Of a stretch of DNA of 64,000 bases, positions 24,282-33,646 are shown in pieces; positions within the stretch are counted from its first letter, which is position 1; every line of letters starts with the position of its first letter. Below the pieces are notes generated by a model. It did not search any database. It had not been told where the DNA came from and worked only from the letters and a program-made list of their open reading frames with translations. The DNA lies in contig JBJKVF010000006.1 of assembly GCA_045562755.1 (NCBI GenBank), forward strand, positions 851,017 through 915,016, read 5' to 3'. Both the position numbers and the translations under genes were made by a program. Source of the stretch: GCA-002708145 sp045562755 (GTDB taxonomy: Bacteria > Chloroflexota > Dehalococcoidia > Lucifugimonadales > Lucifugimonadaceae).

Positions 24282-25112
24282 TTATTTAATTTCTTCTTTA
24301 ATTTTATTAATAAACTTTAAATGATCTTCTATATGAGGAGTGTGCCCTGAGTTTAATAGTTCTATAAATTTTGAATTAGGCAATAAATTTTTCAAATAAA
24401 TTTTTTCATCTTTAGAAACAATGCCACCTAATTTAGGTGAGCCTAGAATAAATAATATATCACAGTCTATTTTGTTATAAATTTCAATGAATTTATTAAT
24501 ATTAATATTTTCTCTTATTCTATTTTTTTCAAGAATATGATCTAAATCAAACCACATTCTAGAAAGTATATTTATGCTATGTTTTGATGCATTCGGGTAT
24601 AATTTTTTGGTTTCAGAAATTAAATCATCTGAAGTTTTGGCTTCCATAATTTTTTTACTTCTATTTTTTCTAAATTTAGCATCTGCCGAAGGTATTCTTT
24701 TAGTTTTATTGCTTATTTCGTTAGGCGCTCCAGTGTAAGGATCCACTAATATTAATTCACTTACTAAGTCAGGACGTTTAGAAGTAATATTCGTTGCAAG
24801 CCATCCACCTAGCGAATGTCCTACTAATATGATTTTTTTATTAAATAATTTTTCAATAACTATTATTAGATCACTAATCCAAACTTCATAAGTAAATTTA
24901 TCTGAAAAACGACCAGACCTTCCCATACCTCTCAAATCTAAAGTAGTGATGTTATAAAAATTTGAAAGTTCAGATGTCACTCTATCCCATGTATTTTTAC
25001 TTGAACTATATCCATGAATAAAAACTAAATTAGGAAGATTACTTTCTAGCAAGTATTGTTTTATACTTATAGCTATATCACCTGTATGTATAAATTTTTC
25101 AGTAATCTCCAT
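24282..25112 (-). CDS. Alpha/beta-fold hydrolase
   Basis: A 276-aa alpha/beta hydrolase. FIHGYSSSKNTWDRV (oxyanion region, about residue 32), LDLRGMGRSGRF, nucleophile elbow GHSLGGWLA (Ser about 99), Asp in the LVDPYTG or ILGSPK regions and His in GHTPHIEDH near the C-terminus form the expected triad. There is no signal peptide. Substrate unknown. Its start is 7 nt after the sucD stop, so it is likely co-transcribed with sucCD. Confidence 0.88.
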   Translation of the reverse strand: MEITEKFIHTGDIAISIKQYLLESNLPNLVFIHGYSSSKNTWDRVTSELSNFYNITTLDLRGMGRSGRFSDKFTYEVWISDLIIVIEKLFNKKIILVGHSLGGWLATNITSKRPDLVSELILVDPYTGAPNEISNKTKRIPSADAKFRKNRSKKIMEAKTSDDLISETKKLYPNASKHSINILSRMWFDLDHILEKNRIRENININKFIEIYNKIDCDILFILGSPKLGGIVSKDEKIYLKNLLPNSKFIELLNSGHTPHIEDHLKFINKIKEEIK

Positions 25113-25119
25113 ACAAAAA

Positions 25120-25992
25120 TTATTTCATTACTTCTTTCATTCGTATACCAATATCTGATGGAGATTCTACAACATGAACTCCAGCATTAGATAACGCTTT
25201 ATTTTTTTCAGAAGCGAGGGCTGCTTTTCCAGTAATAATTGCACCGGCATGACCCATTCTCTTGCCTGGTGGTGCAGTCTGTCCAGCAATATATGACACA
25301 ATCGGTTTGTTGACATGCTTTTTTATATATTCAGCAGCTAATTGTTCTCTTGTGCCACCGATTTCACCTATAAGAACAATCGCTTCGGTTTCATCATCAG
25401 CCTCAAACATTTGAAGAACATCTGTAAATGTTGTACCATGAACAGGATCTCCACCTATACCAACACATGTTGATTGCCCAAAACCATTTTGAACAAGTTG
25501 TGCTATTGCTTCATAAGTTAAAGTACCAGATCTTGAAACTACACCTATATTTCCTGGTTTTACGATATTTCCTGGTATTATGCCTACTTTGGTTTTCGTT
25601 GAAGGAGTTAAAAGTCCTGGGCAGTTAGACCCAATTAGTCTTACAGATTTATCTTTTATGTAAGACATGATTTTTATCATGTCTAAAACTGGTACACCTT
25701 CAGTTATGCATACAATTAAATCTATGCCCGCATCAACCTGTTCGATTATGGCATCCATAGCAAAAGGAGCAGGAACAAATATTACACCAGTATTAGCTTC
25801 TGTTTCCTCTATCGCCTTTTCTACAGATGAAAAATATGGAACTTTATTTTCAAAATTACTACCTTCTCTACCTGGATGTACAGCAGCAACAACTTTTGTA
25901 CCATATTCTAGGGTTTTTGATGCCTGAAAACTACCGTCTCTCCCAAGGCCTTGAATTAATAATCTTGTGTGTTCATTAACTAAAATTGACAT
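25120..25992 (-). CDS. sucD: Succinate-CoA ligase alpha subunit
   Basis: TCA-cycle enzyme subunit, 290 aa, normal length. The CoA-binding Rossmann start QGLGRDGSFQASKTLEYGT, SNCPGLLTP, and the phosphohistidine loop GHAGAIITGKA (His about 245) are present, with GIGGDPVHGTTF in the middle. It works as a heteromer with SucC, encoded 3 nt upstream. Nucleotide specificity (ADP or GDP) is not clear. Confidence 0.96.
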   Translation of the reverse strand: MSILVNEHTRLLIQGLGRDGSFQASKTLEYGTKVVAAVHPGREGSNFENKVPYFSSVEKAIEETEANTGVIFVPAPFAMDAIIEQVDAGIDLIVCITEGVPVLDMIKIMSYIKDKSVRLIGSNCPGLLTPSTKTKVGIIPGNIVKPGNIGVVSRSGTLTYEAIAQLVQNGFGQSTCVGIGGDPVHGTTFTDVLQMFEADDETEAIVLIGEIGGTREQLAAEYIKKHVNKPIVSYIAGQTAPPGKRMGHAGAIITGKAALASEKNKALSNAGVHVVESPSDIGIRMKEVMK

Positions 25993-25995
25993 TTT

Positions 25996-27168
25996 CTAAG
26001 CTCCTAAATTTGGTAGTATTTTTGTCAGAATTTTTGCTGCTTCAAACAAGTCAGATGCAGTAGTGATATTGAGATTTGATTTTTCTAGTAGTTCCAATCC
26101 CTCATCTGCATTTGTGCCTCTCATGGTAACTACTATTGGTAAGCTAGATTTTGTTTCTTCTGCAGCTTTAATAATACCTTTAGCGACTATATCAGATCTA
26201 GCTATTCCAGCAAAAAGATTTACTAAGATAATTTTCACATCACTATCATCAGTAATTATTTTGAATGCTTCTTCAATACCAGCCTGATCGGCTGAACCAC
26301 CTATATCTAAAAAGTTTGCAGGGTTAGCTCCGGCATTTTTTGTTGTATCCATTGTTGCCATAGCTAAGCCTGCGCCATTAACCATACAGCCCACTTCTCC
26401 TCCATCTAATTTTACATATGCAAGATTTGCACTTATTGCTCTTTCTTCTAGGGGGTCCAGTTGATTAGGATCATATAATTTTTCTAAATTTTTATGACGA
26501 AATAGAGCGTCATCTTCTATATTAACTTTAGCATCTAAGGCGATTATTTCATCATTGTCAGTAATTATTAATGGATTTATTTCAACAAGGCTACAATCAT
26601 TTTCTATAAATAATTTGTATAGATTAATAAATAAATTGCTACTCTCTTTTATAGATTTCTCTGGTATATTAAGCTTACGAGATAAATCTCTAGCTATATA
26701 AGGTGTTAAACCAATCAATGGATCACATTTAATTCTAAATATTTTTTCAGGCTGAGTATCAGCTACCTCTTCGATATCTATTCCTCCTTCAGTGCTAGCA
26801 ATAAACACTGGAGATGCTAAATCACCATCGATAAGTATAGAGACATAGAGCTCTTTTTTTATATCTAAGGTTTGAGCAATAAGCAATTTTTCTATTGGTA
26901 CTCCAGATTTATTTGTTTGATGTGTAACAAGATTCTTGCCTAATAATTCTTTTGCAATAATATTACCTTCTTCAGCAGAATTTACCAATTTAACACCACC
27001 AACTTTTCCTCTTCCTCCAGCGTGAACTTGTGCTTTGATAACGGCCTTACCATTAAGTTTATTAATTATGCCTTCTACATCTTCTGTGCTGTTTGTAACA
27101 AAACCTAATGGAGTATTTATATTGTATTGTTCAAAAAGTTCTTTTGCTTGATACTCATGAATATTCAA
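25996..27168 (-). CDS. sucC: Succinate-CoA ligase beta subunit
   Basis: ATP-grasp subunit of succinyl-CoA synthetase, 390 aa. MNIHEYQAKELFEQY, KAQVHAGGRGKVGGV, VEINPLIITDN and MVNGAGLAMATMDTTKNAG are classical. It catalyses nucleotide-dependent interconversion of succinyl-CoA and succinate together with SucD. The gene starts 25 nt downstream of tRNA-Ser on the same strand, so the tRNA and sucCD may share a transcript. Confidence 0.96.
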   Translation of the reverse strand: MNIHEYQAKELFEQYNINTPLGFVTNSTEDVEGIINKLNGKAVIKAQVHAGGRGKVGGVKLVNSAEEGNIIAKELLGKNLVTHQTNKSGVPIEKLLIAQTLDIKKELYVSILIDGDLASPVFIASTEGGIDIEEVADTQPEKIFRIKCDPLIGLTPYIARDLSRKLNIPEKSIKESSNLFINLYKLFIENDCSLVEINPLIITDNDEIIALDAKVNIEDDALFRHKNLEKLYDPNQLDPLEERAISANLAYVKLDGGEVGCMVNGAGLAMATMDTTKNAGANPANFLDIGGSADQAGIEEAFKIITDDSDVKIILVNLFAGIARSDIVAKGIIKAAEETKSSLPIVVTMRGTNADEGLELLEKSNLNITTASDLFEAAKILTKILPNLGA

Positions 27169-27193
27169 ATTTTTTACCTCAAAACTGTATTAA

Positions 27194-27283
27194 TGGCGGA
27201 GGGGACAGGATTCGAACCTGCGATGCCTTTACAGACATACTTGTTTTCAAGACAAGCGCATTCAACCACTCTGCCACCCCTCC
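27194..27283 (-). tRNA. tRNA-Ser(TGA), CCA encoded
   Basis: On the minus strand the gene starts GGAGGGG (27283-27277), pairing with CCCCTCC at 27204-27198, followed by discriminator G and an encoded CCA (27196-27194). The anticodon stem-loop CTTGT-CTTGAAA-ACAAG gives anticodon TGA (reads UCN Ser codons). A long variable arm (TATGTCTGTAAAGGCATC region) and the T-loop GGTTCGAATCC are present. About 87 nt without CCA. It lies between polA and sucC. Confidence 0.95.
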
Positions 27284-27388
27284 TAAAAGTATATATTTTA
27301 TTTACATTTCCAAATTAGTGTAATAAAAAAAAATGTTATATTTAGTAAAAATCATAATTTTATTAATTATGTAAAGTCAAAAGATAAA

Positions 27389-27404
27389 AAATAACTTGTT
27401 ATTT
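27389..27404 (-). terminator. Weak AT-only hairpin at the end of polA
   Basis: AAATAA-CAAG-TTATTT on the minus strand, six A-T pairs, overlaps the polA stop codon and is followed by TTTAT. It may end the polA transcript, but the stem is weak. Confidence 0.25.
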
Positions 27405-30167
27405 ATCCATTTCACCCCACGTATATCCTGTCTTAGTTTCGATTTCTAATGGTACCTCTAAATTTACAGCATTAGACATATGATTTGAAACTAAAGATTG
27501 TAGCTCCATAAGTTCTCCTGGAGCTACCTCAAAAATAAGCTCATCGTGAACTTGAATAAGCATTTTAGAATTTAGATTATTATTTTTAATCTCATTATGA
27601 ATGTTAATCATTGCTATTTTTATGATATCTGCTGCTGTACCTTGTATGGGCATATTTACAGCCACTCTTTCTGCTGCAGATCTAATTCTAGGATTTTTTG
27701 AATTGATATCAGGTAAGTATCTCCTCCTACCAGTAATTGTTTCAACAAAACCAAGATCTTTGCAGGTAATTTTAATATTTTCAATAAAATCTTTTATACC
27801 AGGGTATTTTCCGAAGTATATATCAATGAACATTTTTCCTTGTTCTCTTGATAGGTCTGTTTGTCTAGCAACTCCTAAAGGGCCTAAACCATAAATTACA
27901 CCAAAGTTTAGAATTTTTGCCACTCTTCTTTGTTCATCGTTAATATCATTTGTGTTGTACATTAATCTTGCAGTGGCTGAATGTATGTCTTCATTATTCT
28001 TAAAAGCATTAATCAAATTTGATTCACGTGATAGATGGGCTAGTACTCTAAGCTCAATTTGTGAATAATCAGCAGATAAAAGTTGCCATCCATTTGATTT
28101 ATCAGCTACAAAAGAGCTTCTAACCTTTTTTCCTAAATCTGTCCTTACAGGGATATTTTGAACGTTAGGATCACTACTAGACAATCTTCCTGTAGATGAA
28201 CCTACTTGATTAAAATATGTGTGAACTTTATTTGTTTTTGTATTAATTAATTGTGGTATTGAATCAACATAAGTAGATTTAATTTTTGATATTACCCTTA
28301 ATCTTAAAACGCTTTCAGTAATTTTATAAATCTTTTCATCTAAATTTTTCGTATGAAGTAATTTTTCTAAAGAAGCAGCATCCATGGACCAACCAGTCTT
28401 TGTTTTTCTTGTTTTAGGAGCACCTAAGTCTTCAATGAGTAATTTTGCTAGTTGTTGGTTTGATGATAAATTAATTTCACTATCACCTATGATATCTTTT
28501 ATATAATTGCTGAGTTTTTCTATTTCTATTTCTAAATCCTTAGACATTATTTTTAATGATTTAGTATCTATCATAAAACCATTTTTTTGCATTTCTAATA
28601 TTACAGGAATAAGAGGTAACTCAATCTTTTCATTAACATTTATCGCATTATGTTTTTTTATCTCTTTATTAAAAAAAATAGCTAATCTCAAGGTGTAGTC
28701 TGCATCAGAAATAGCGTATTTACTAGCATCTTTAATTGAAACTTCGGCCATAGTGATTTGTTTTTGTCCTACTCCGATTAGCTGCTTAATATCCTGCATA
28801 ATATTTTGAAAGATTTCAAATGATAATTGCTTTAATCCTAAAGATTTATAACCACATAATGCTGCGGCTATCATGGTGTCAAGAGCTAGATTTTTCACAT
28901 TAATTTTATTATTATCCAGCACCATAATGTCAAAATTAGCATTATGAGCAAATTTTTTTATTTTTTCATTATTAAAAATTGAGTTTAGTTCATAAATTAT
29001 TTCATTTAGTTGTAGTTGATCACCTTCATTATGTCCAATAGGTATATACCAGCCGGTTTTTTCTTTACAGGATATAGAAATTCCAACTAAATTTGATGAT
29101 AGTGGATTTAATCCAGTTGTTTCAGTATCAAAAGCAAAATATTTTACTTTATTTATTTCGCTAATCATTTTTTCAAATTGGGTTTTTTGAGTAATTGTTA
29201 TATAGCTATTATCTTCATCATTTATGATATTGCTTTCATTAGCTTCGAATGAATTAATTTTAAATAATTCCTGTAGTCTATTTGCAACATAACTTAACTC
29301 GTATTTTTGTAGAATTGATTTTGTATTTTCATTTAATGACTTTTCAAATTTTGTTTCACTAATACTGAAATCTATGGGTACATCTCTAACTATGGTTGTA
29401 AGTTCTAAAGCTTGTTCTGCTATATCTTGATTTTCTTCTAATATATTCATAATTCTTTTTGCACTTCTCAAGTTAGAAATTTTTTCAATATCTCGAATTT
29501 TTTTAAAAAGGTTATTAAAATGCCCTAAGTTATTAAGAATAATTCTTGATGATTTTTTACCAATTCCTGGCACACCAGGAATATTATCTGAAGGATCTCC
29601 TTCTAATGCTTTAATTTCTGCAACATATTCTGGTCCTAAACCATCATATCTTTTTTTTACTTCTGAAGAGTTATAAATTTTTGATTCACCAAAACCTGTA
29701 TACATAAGCACATTAGTATACTCATCAACTAGTTGTAATTGATCTGCATCTCCAGTAAGGATTAAGTTTTTATAGCCCTCTTCTGATGAAAATTTCGATA
29801 AAGTTCCTATTAGGTCATCTGCTTCAAATCCATCAAATTCAAAAACAGGTACTTTCATTGATTCCAATATTTCTTTTACAATTGGTATCTGTTCATGAAG
29901 TTCAGGGTCAACTTCTTGTCTATGAGCTTTATAATCTGGAAATTTTTCTTTTCTGAATGTTGGAGCTTTTGTATCAAAAGTTACCGCAATATTAGTGGGT
30001 GCTTGCTCTTTAATTACTTTGAATAGCATCCTAAAAAACCCATTTGCCCCTGTGGTGTTTTTCCCGTAGGAAGTTATTAAGCTTTGTTTGGTAGCAAACC
30101 ACGCTCTAAAAATTATTGCATGGCCGTCTACAATAAGAAAAAGTTTATTATTATTATCGTTATCCAT
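27399..30167 (-). CDS. polA: DNA polymerase I
   Basis: Full-length three-domain Pol I, 922 aa. The 5'-nuclease domain (residues about 1-300) includes FDTKAPTFRKEKFPDYKAHR and the helix-hairpin-helix GVPGIGKKSS. The 3'-5' exonuclease domain (about 325-510) keeps its catalytic residues: DTETTG, NANFD and YAISDADYT, so proofreading is probably active. The polymerase domain shows DYSQIELRVLAHLS, RRVAKILNFGVIYG and QVHDELIFE. It functions in repair and Okazaki fragment processing. It follows a coiled-coil gene with a 69-nt gap. Confidence 0.97.
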   Translation of the reverse strand: MDNDNNNKLFLIVDGHAIIFRAWFATKQSLITSYGKNTTGANGFFRMLFKVIKEQAPTNIAVTFDTKAPTFRKEKFPDYKAHRQEVDPELHEQIPIVKEILESMKVPVFEFDGFEADDLIGTLSKFSSEEGYKNLILTGDADQLQLVDEYTNVLMYTGFGESKIYNSSEVKKRYDGLGPEYVAEIKALEGDPSDNIPGVPGIGKKSSRIILNNLGHFNNLFKKIRDIEKISNLRSAKRIMNILEENQDIAEQALELTTIVRDVPIDFSISETKFEKSLNENTKSILQKYELSYVANRLQELFKINSFEANESNIINDEDNSYITITQKTQFEKMISEINKVKYFAFDTETTGLNPLSSNLVGISISCKEKTGWYIPIGHNEGDQLQLNEIIYELNSIFNNEKIKKFAHNANFDIMVLDNNKINVKNLALDTMIAAALCGYKSLGLKQLSFEIFQNIMQDIKQLIGVGQKQITMAEVSIKDASKYAISDADYTLRLAIFFNKEIKKHNAINVNEKIELPLIPVILEMQKNGFMIDTKSLKIMSKDLEIEIEKLSNYIKDIIGDSEINLSSNQQLAKLLIEDLGAPKTRKTKTGWSMDAASLEKLLHTKNLDEKIYKITESVLRLRVISKIKSTYVDSIPQLINTKTNKVHTYFNQVGSSTGRLSSSDPNVQNIPVRTDLGKKVRSSFVADKSNGWQLLSADYSQIELRVLAHLSRESNLINAFKNNEDIHSATARLMYNTNDINDEQRRVAKILNFGVIYGLGPLGVARQTDLSREQGKMFIDIYFGKYPGIKDFIENIKITCKDLGFVETITGRRRYLPDINSKNPRIRSAAERVAVNMPIQGTAADIIKIAMINIHNEIKNNNLNSKMLIQVHDELIFEVAPGELMELQSLVSNHMSNAVNLEVPLEIETKTGYTWGEMDK

Positions 30168-30236
30168 AAAGTTGAAAAATACTTTCTCCTGTTACCGATA
30201 ATTATAAATTGACTTTTATGTATAAATCTATATTAT

Positions 30237-30830
30237 TTAGTCTGCTACAATTGTTTCTTTTCTTACATCAAGGATATCTATACCACCTCTTACTTGCCCA
30301 AGAGTATCAGCAATTTTCTCCTCTAGGCTAAACAATACTTCTCTAGCATAATTATCTGCACCTTTTCTTCTTTCATCAGACATTTTTTCAGCATCATTAA
30401 TTATATTGTTTGCTTCATTTTTTCCCTGTTCTATTATAGATTCAGCTTCTTTATTGGCTTTATCTTCAATTTCCTTAGCAGCATTTTTTGAGGCAATTAC
30501 AATCTCAGTATTAGTTATCATTTTGTAAGCTTCTTCTTTAGCATTTTCAATTAATGATTCAGCTTTGTTATTTGCATTATCATTAATTTTAATAGCTTCT
30601 TCATCTGCATAAGAGCGAATTCTTTTTGCTTCATCTTCAGCTTGCTTAATAATTGCTTCTTTTTGTCTAATGATTCCTTCGGACTCCATAAGTTCAGTGG
30701 GTATCAGTGATTTAATTTCATCAATTTGTTCGATAAAATTTTCCATGTTTATCATTGATCTTCCTGTAGCAGGAATTTTATTCCCTTGAACTAAATTCTT
30801 CAACTCATTAATTTTTTCTAGAATACTCAT
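30237..30830 (-). CDS. Coiled-coil protein, DivIVA/V-ATPase-E-like, unknown
   Basis: A 197-aa, almost wholly helical protein rich in Ala, Glu, Lys and Asn, with repeated EAE-type heptads (for example AEDEAKRIRSYADEEAIK and NKAESLIENAKEEAYK). There is no membrane helix. A similar gene next to coaD is, from memory, found in other Chloroflexota; its function is unknown. DivIVA-type scaffold or ATPase-E-like stalk similarity may be only a coiled-coil effect. Between coaD (12 nt) and polA, probably in one operon. Confidence 0.7.
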   Translation of the reverse strand: MSILEKINELKNLVQGNKIPATGRSMINMENFIEQIDEIKSLIPTELMESEGIIRQKEAIIKQAEDEAKRIRSYADEEAIKINDNANNKAESLIENAKEEAYKMITNTEIVIASKNAAKEIEDKANKEAESIIEQGKNEANNIINDAEKMSDERRKGADNYAREVLFSLEEKIADTLGQVRGGIDILDVRKETIVAD

Positions 30831-30842
30831 AAAAACTCCATT

Positions 30843-31319
30843 CTAATTTATTTTTTCTAATAACGGTTTAATTATTATTTTGGGTATCATTTTTGAAATA
30901 TCTCCTCCTAAAGCTCCAATTTCTTTTACTCTCGATGAGCTTAATATTTGATAATTTAAAGAACTAAACAAACATAGCGTTTCAATACTTTTTGAGAGAG
31001 TCATATTTACTAATGCCATCTCCGATTCATACTCGTAATCACTTGTGATTCTTAGACCTCGTATGATTATTTTGGCATCATTTTTTTTAGCTGTATCAAC
31101 GGTCAAACCTGAATATTTTATTACGCTTACGTTATTTATTTTTTTTGTTGTTTCAATAACATAACTTATACGTTCATCTACATTAAATAGTGTTGATTTT
31201 GTAGATTGTTCAACAACGCCTACAATTAGGTGATCTACAATTTTAGATGCTCTTTCAATTATATCTAAATGCCCGTTTGTTATTGGATCAAATGTCCCAG
31301 GGTATAAGGCTTTTCTCAA
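30843..31319 (-). CDS. coaD: Phosphopantetheine adenylyltransferase
   Basis: Penultimate step of coenzyme A synthesis, 158 aa. PGTFDPITNGHLDIIERA carries the TxGH nucleotidyltransferase motif (residues about 7-24), and the C-terminal half has SSLNYQILSSSRVKEIGALGGDIS, the ISSTxVRE-like loop. The start is TTG, and its last two bases form part of the rsmD TGA stop (TTGA overlap), so translation is coupled. Confidence 0.95.
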   Translation of the reverse strand: MRKALYPGTFDPITNGHLDIIERASKIVDHLIVGVVEQSTKSTLFNVDERISYVIETTKKINNVSVIKYSGLTVDTAKKNDAKIIIRGLRITSDYEYESEMALVNMTLSKSIETLCLFSSLNYQILSSSRVKEIGALGGDISKMIPKIIIKPLLEKIN

Positions 31320-31858
31320 TCAATCTCTCCGTTAAAATTTTGTTTATATATTGATATAGCTGTATCACCATATAGTTTCAATTTTTCAAGAGTAAAATGA
31401 GAATTTTCAAATTTTTTAGGTAAAATATTTTTTTTATAATGTTCGATAAAAATGATTGCATTTTTATTAAGTATTTTATTATTACTAATTTCATAGAAAA
31501 AATCGTCAAATTCATTTAATTTATATGGAGGATCAGCAAAAATCATATTAATTTTTTCAGGAATTTTTTTTATTGACTTCAAAGTATTTCCTCGAATTAT
31601 TTTGGTATTCATAGATAAGTTTAACTTTTCTACTTTCTTTCTAATCTCATTACATCTTTTGTTATTTTGCTCAATAAATATACTTTTTTTTGCCCCTCTT
31701 TTTGCAGCTTCTATTCCAACCGAACCTTCTCCTGCGTAAGCGTCCAATACAATCATATCCTTTGGGCCACTAGGGCCAAGCATTGAAAATATTGCTGATA
31801 TGACCTTTGAAGTGGTTGGTCTAAAAGGTGATTGCAGTTGATTAAAACTATATTTCAT
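31316..31858 (-). CDS. rsmD: 16S rRNA m2G966 methyltransferase
   Basis: S-adenosylmethionine-dependent methyltransferase, 180 aa, modifying guanine 966 of 16S rRNA. Visible are RPTTSKVISAIFSML, the SAM motif VLDAYAGEGSVGIEAAKRGA, and the catalytic NPPY-type motif as FADPPYKLNEFDDF. The rsmD-coaD pair is widely conserved. The 251-nt divergent region upstream separates it from lysS. Confidence 0.94.
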   Translation of the reverse strand: MKYSFNQLQSPFRPTTSKVISAIFSMLGPSGPKDMIVLDAYAGEGSVGIEAAKRGAKKSIFIEQNNKRCNEIRKKVEKLNLSMNTKIIRGNTLKSIKKIPEKINMIFADPPYKLNEFDDFFYEISNNKILNKNAIIFIEHYKKNILPKKFENSHFTLEKLKLYGDTAISIYKQNFNGEID

Positions 31859-32071
31859 CCGAATACATCTATTAAATTAATATATAAATTTATACTATAA
31901 GAAAATTATTGATTAAATTACAGAAAACTTAACTTACCTATTTGTTACCGGTTTTCGTGTTTTTTTAATAAAAATCAAGAATTTATATTTGATTAGAAAA
32001 TTAAAAATAAAAAAAAATCAGTAATGATATAAATATTTGTATATATTTATTCATGTAATAAAAAATTTAAA

Positions 32072-32100
32072 TTGTTATTATTTAATGAGAATTTTATATA
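32072..32100 (+). promoter_or_regulatory. Putative lysS promoter giving a very short leader
   Basis: TTGTTA at 32072-32077 and TTATAT at 32094-32099, 16 bp apart. The expected transcript start is about 32106, four bases before the ATG at 32110, with no SD in between. The rest of 31859-32071 is AT-rich with no recognised element. Confidence 0.4.
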
Positions 32101-32109
32101 AAAAAAACA

Positions 32110-33630
32110 ATGTCATCTTCTAATAAAGAAAAAAATCTATTTGGTGAAGAAAAATTAATTGACGATAGAATCAAAAAAATTGATTCTTTGAAATCATTGG
32201 GTATTGATCCATATCCCGCTCGATTCAATAGAACCCATACTACTCAAAAAGCAATTAATTTATATACAAAAATGGAAGAAGAACGTAAGGAAAGTAAATT
32301 ACTTGAAATAAAAATTTCTCTTTCAGGTAGGGTAATGTCAAAGCGTGATATGGGTAGTGTATGTTTTATAGATATCAAAGATATAGATGGAACTATACAA
32401 ATTTTTTCAAAAAAAGATCAGATGAAAGAAAACTATTCTTTATTAGATTATGTAGATATAGGAGACATAATAGGTGTACATGGAGTTGTTTTTAAGACTA
32501 GAAGAGGCCAAATTAGTATTGATTGTGATCAATTATCTATACTGACAAAATCTATTAGACCGTTGCCTGATAAGTGGGGAGGATTAAGTGACCATGAGTT
32601 AAGATTTAGGCAAAAATATTTAGATTTGATTTCCAATCCTCAAGCTTTGAAAAATGCGACATTGAGATCTAATGTTGTTAGATATATGCGTGACTTTATG
32701 CATGACAAAGGCTTTATAGAGGTTGAAACTCCTATACTAGTACCTATTGCTGCTGGTGCTCAAGCTACTCCTTTTGAAACATACCACAATCAATTAAGTG
32801 AAAAACTATACCTTAGAATAGCCACAGAATTATATTTAAAAAAGTTAATTGTAGGAGGAATAGAAAAAGTTTTTGAGATCGGCAGACTCTTTCGAAATGA
32901 AGGTTTAGATCATAATCATAATCCAGAATTTACGACTATAGAATCATATGAAGCCTATTCAGATTATAACGATGTTATGGAATTAGTTGAAAATATGGTA
33001 AGTTATATTGCAAAAAAAATTAACGGATCTATGATAATTAAATCAAAAGATAATAATATTCCAGATATAGATCTTACACCTCCGTGGAAAAGACTTGATT
33101 TGCGTAAGACTCTTATTGATAAGGTTGGAATTGATTATCTCGAAATTAATAATAGAGATATATTAGCTAAAAAGATGAAAGAATTAAAAATTCATGTTGA
33201 TGAAAATGCTACATGGGGGAGATTATTAGATAAGGTCATATCTTCTTCCATAGAACCTGAATTAATTCAGCCTCATTTCCTTGTAGATTATCCCTTAGAA
33301 ATGTCTCCCTTAGCAAAGAAAAAACCAGATTCTGAAAATATAGTGGAAAGGTTTGAGGCTTTTGTTATGGGTTCAGAATTAGCAAATGCATTTAGCGAAT
33401 TAAATGATCCAATTGACCAAAGAAAAAGGTTTGAAGATCAGGAAAAAATGAGAGCAATACAAGGTGATCTTGAAGCTGATCGCTTGGATGAAGATTTTTT
33501 AATTGCTATTGAGCATGGTATGCCTCCAACAGGGGGACTTGGATTAGGTGTGGATAGATTGACAATGCTTTTGTCTGGTGAATCTTCTATAAGGGAGATT
33601 TTACTTTTCCCTGCTATGAGAAAACAATAA
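32110..33630 (+). CDS. lysS: Lysyl-tRNA synthetase, class II
   Basis: 506 aa. The N-terminal OB-fold anticodon domain contains SGRVMSKRDMGSVCFIDIKD. Catalytic motif 2 is VFEIGRLFRNEGLDHNHNPEFTTIE, and motif 3 is PPTGGLGLGVDRLTMLLSGE near the C-terminus. It charges tRNA-Lys in the cytoplasm. No T-box or other leader structure is evident and no SD precedes the ATG. serS follows after 16 nt on the same strand. Confidence 0.97.
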   Translation: MSSSNKEKNLFGEEKLIDDRIKKIDSLKSLGIDPYPARFNRTHTTQKAINLYTKMEEERKESKLLEIKISLSGRVMSKRDMGSVCFIDIKDIDGTIQIFSKKDQMKENYSLLDYVDIGDIIGVHGVVFKTRRGQISIDCDQLSILTKSIRPLPDKWGGLSDHELRFRQKYLDLISNPQALKNATLRSNVVRYMRDFMHDKGFIEVETPILVPIAAGAQATPFETYHNQLSEKLYLRIATELYLKKLIVGGIEKVFEIGRLFRNEGLDHNHNPEFTTIESYEAYSDYNDVMELVENMVSYIAKKINGSMIIKSKDNNIPDIDLTPPWKRLDLRKTLIDKVGIDYLEINNRDILAKKMKELKIHVDENATWGRLLDKVISSSIEPELIQPHFLVDYPLEMSPLAKKKPDSENIVERFEAFVMGSELANAFSELNDPIDQRKRFEDQEKMRAIQGDLEADRLDEDFLIAIEHGMPPTGGLGLGVDRLTMLLSGESSIREILLFPAMRKQ

Positions 33631-33646
33631 TAATTAAGAAAATGCT

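Noticed and set aside
27108..27323. 71- and 64-codon plus-strand ORFs at tRNA-Ser
   Set aside because: They run across the antisense of the tRNA and resemble the common false ORFs produced by translated tRNA genes.
31859..32109. T-box or other leader before lysS
   Set aside because: No AGGGTGGNACCGCG-like T-box sequence or terminator is present, and the likely promoter is almost at the start codon, leaving no room for a leader.
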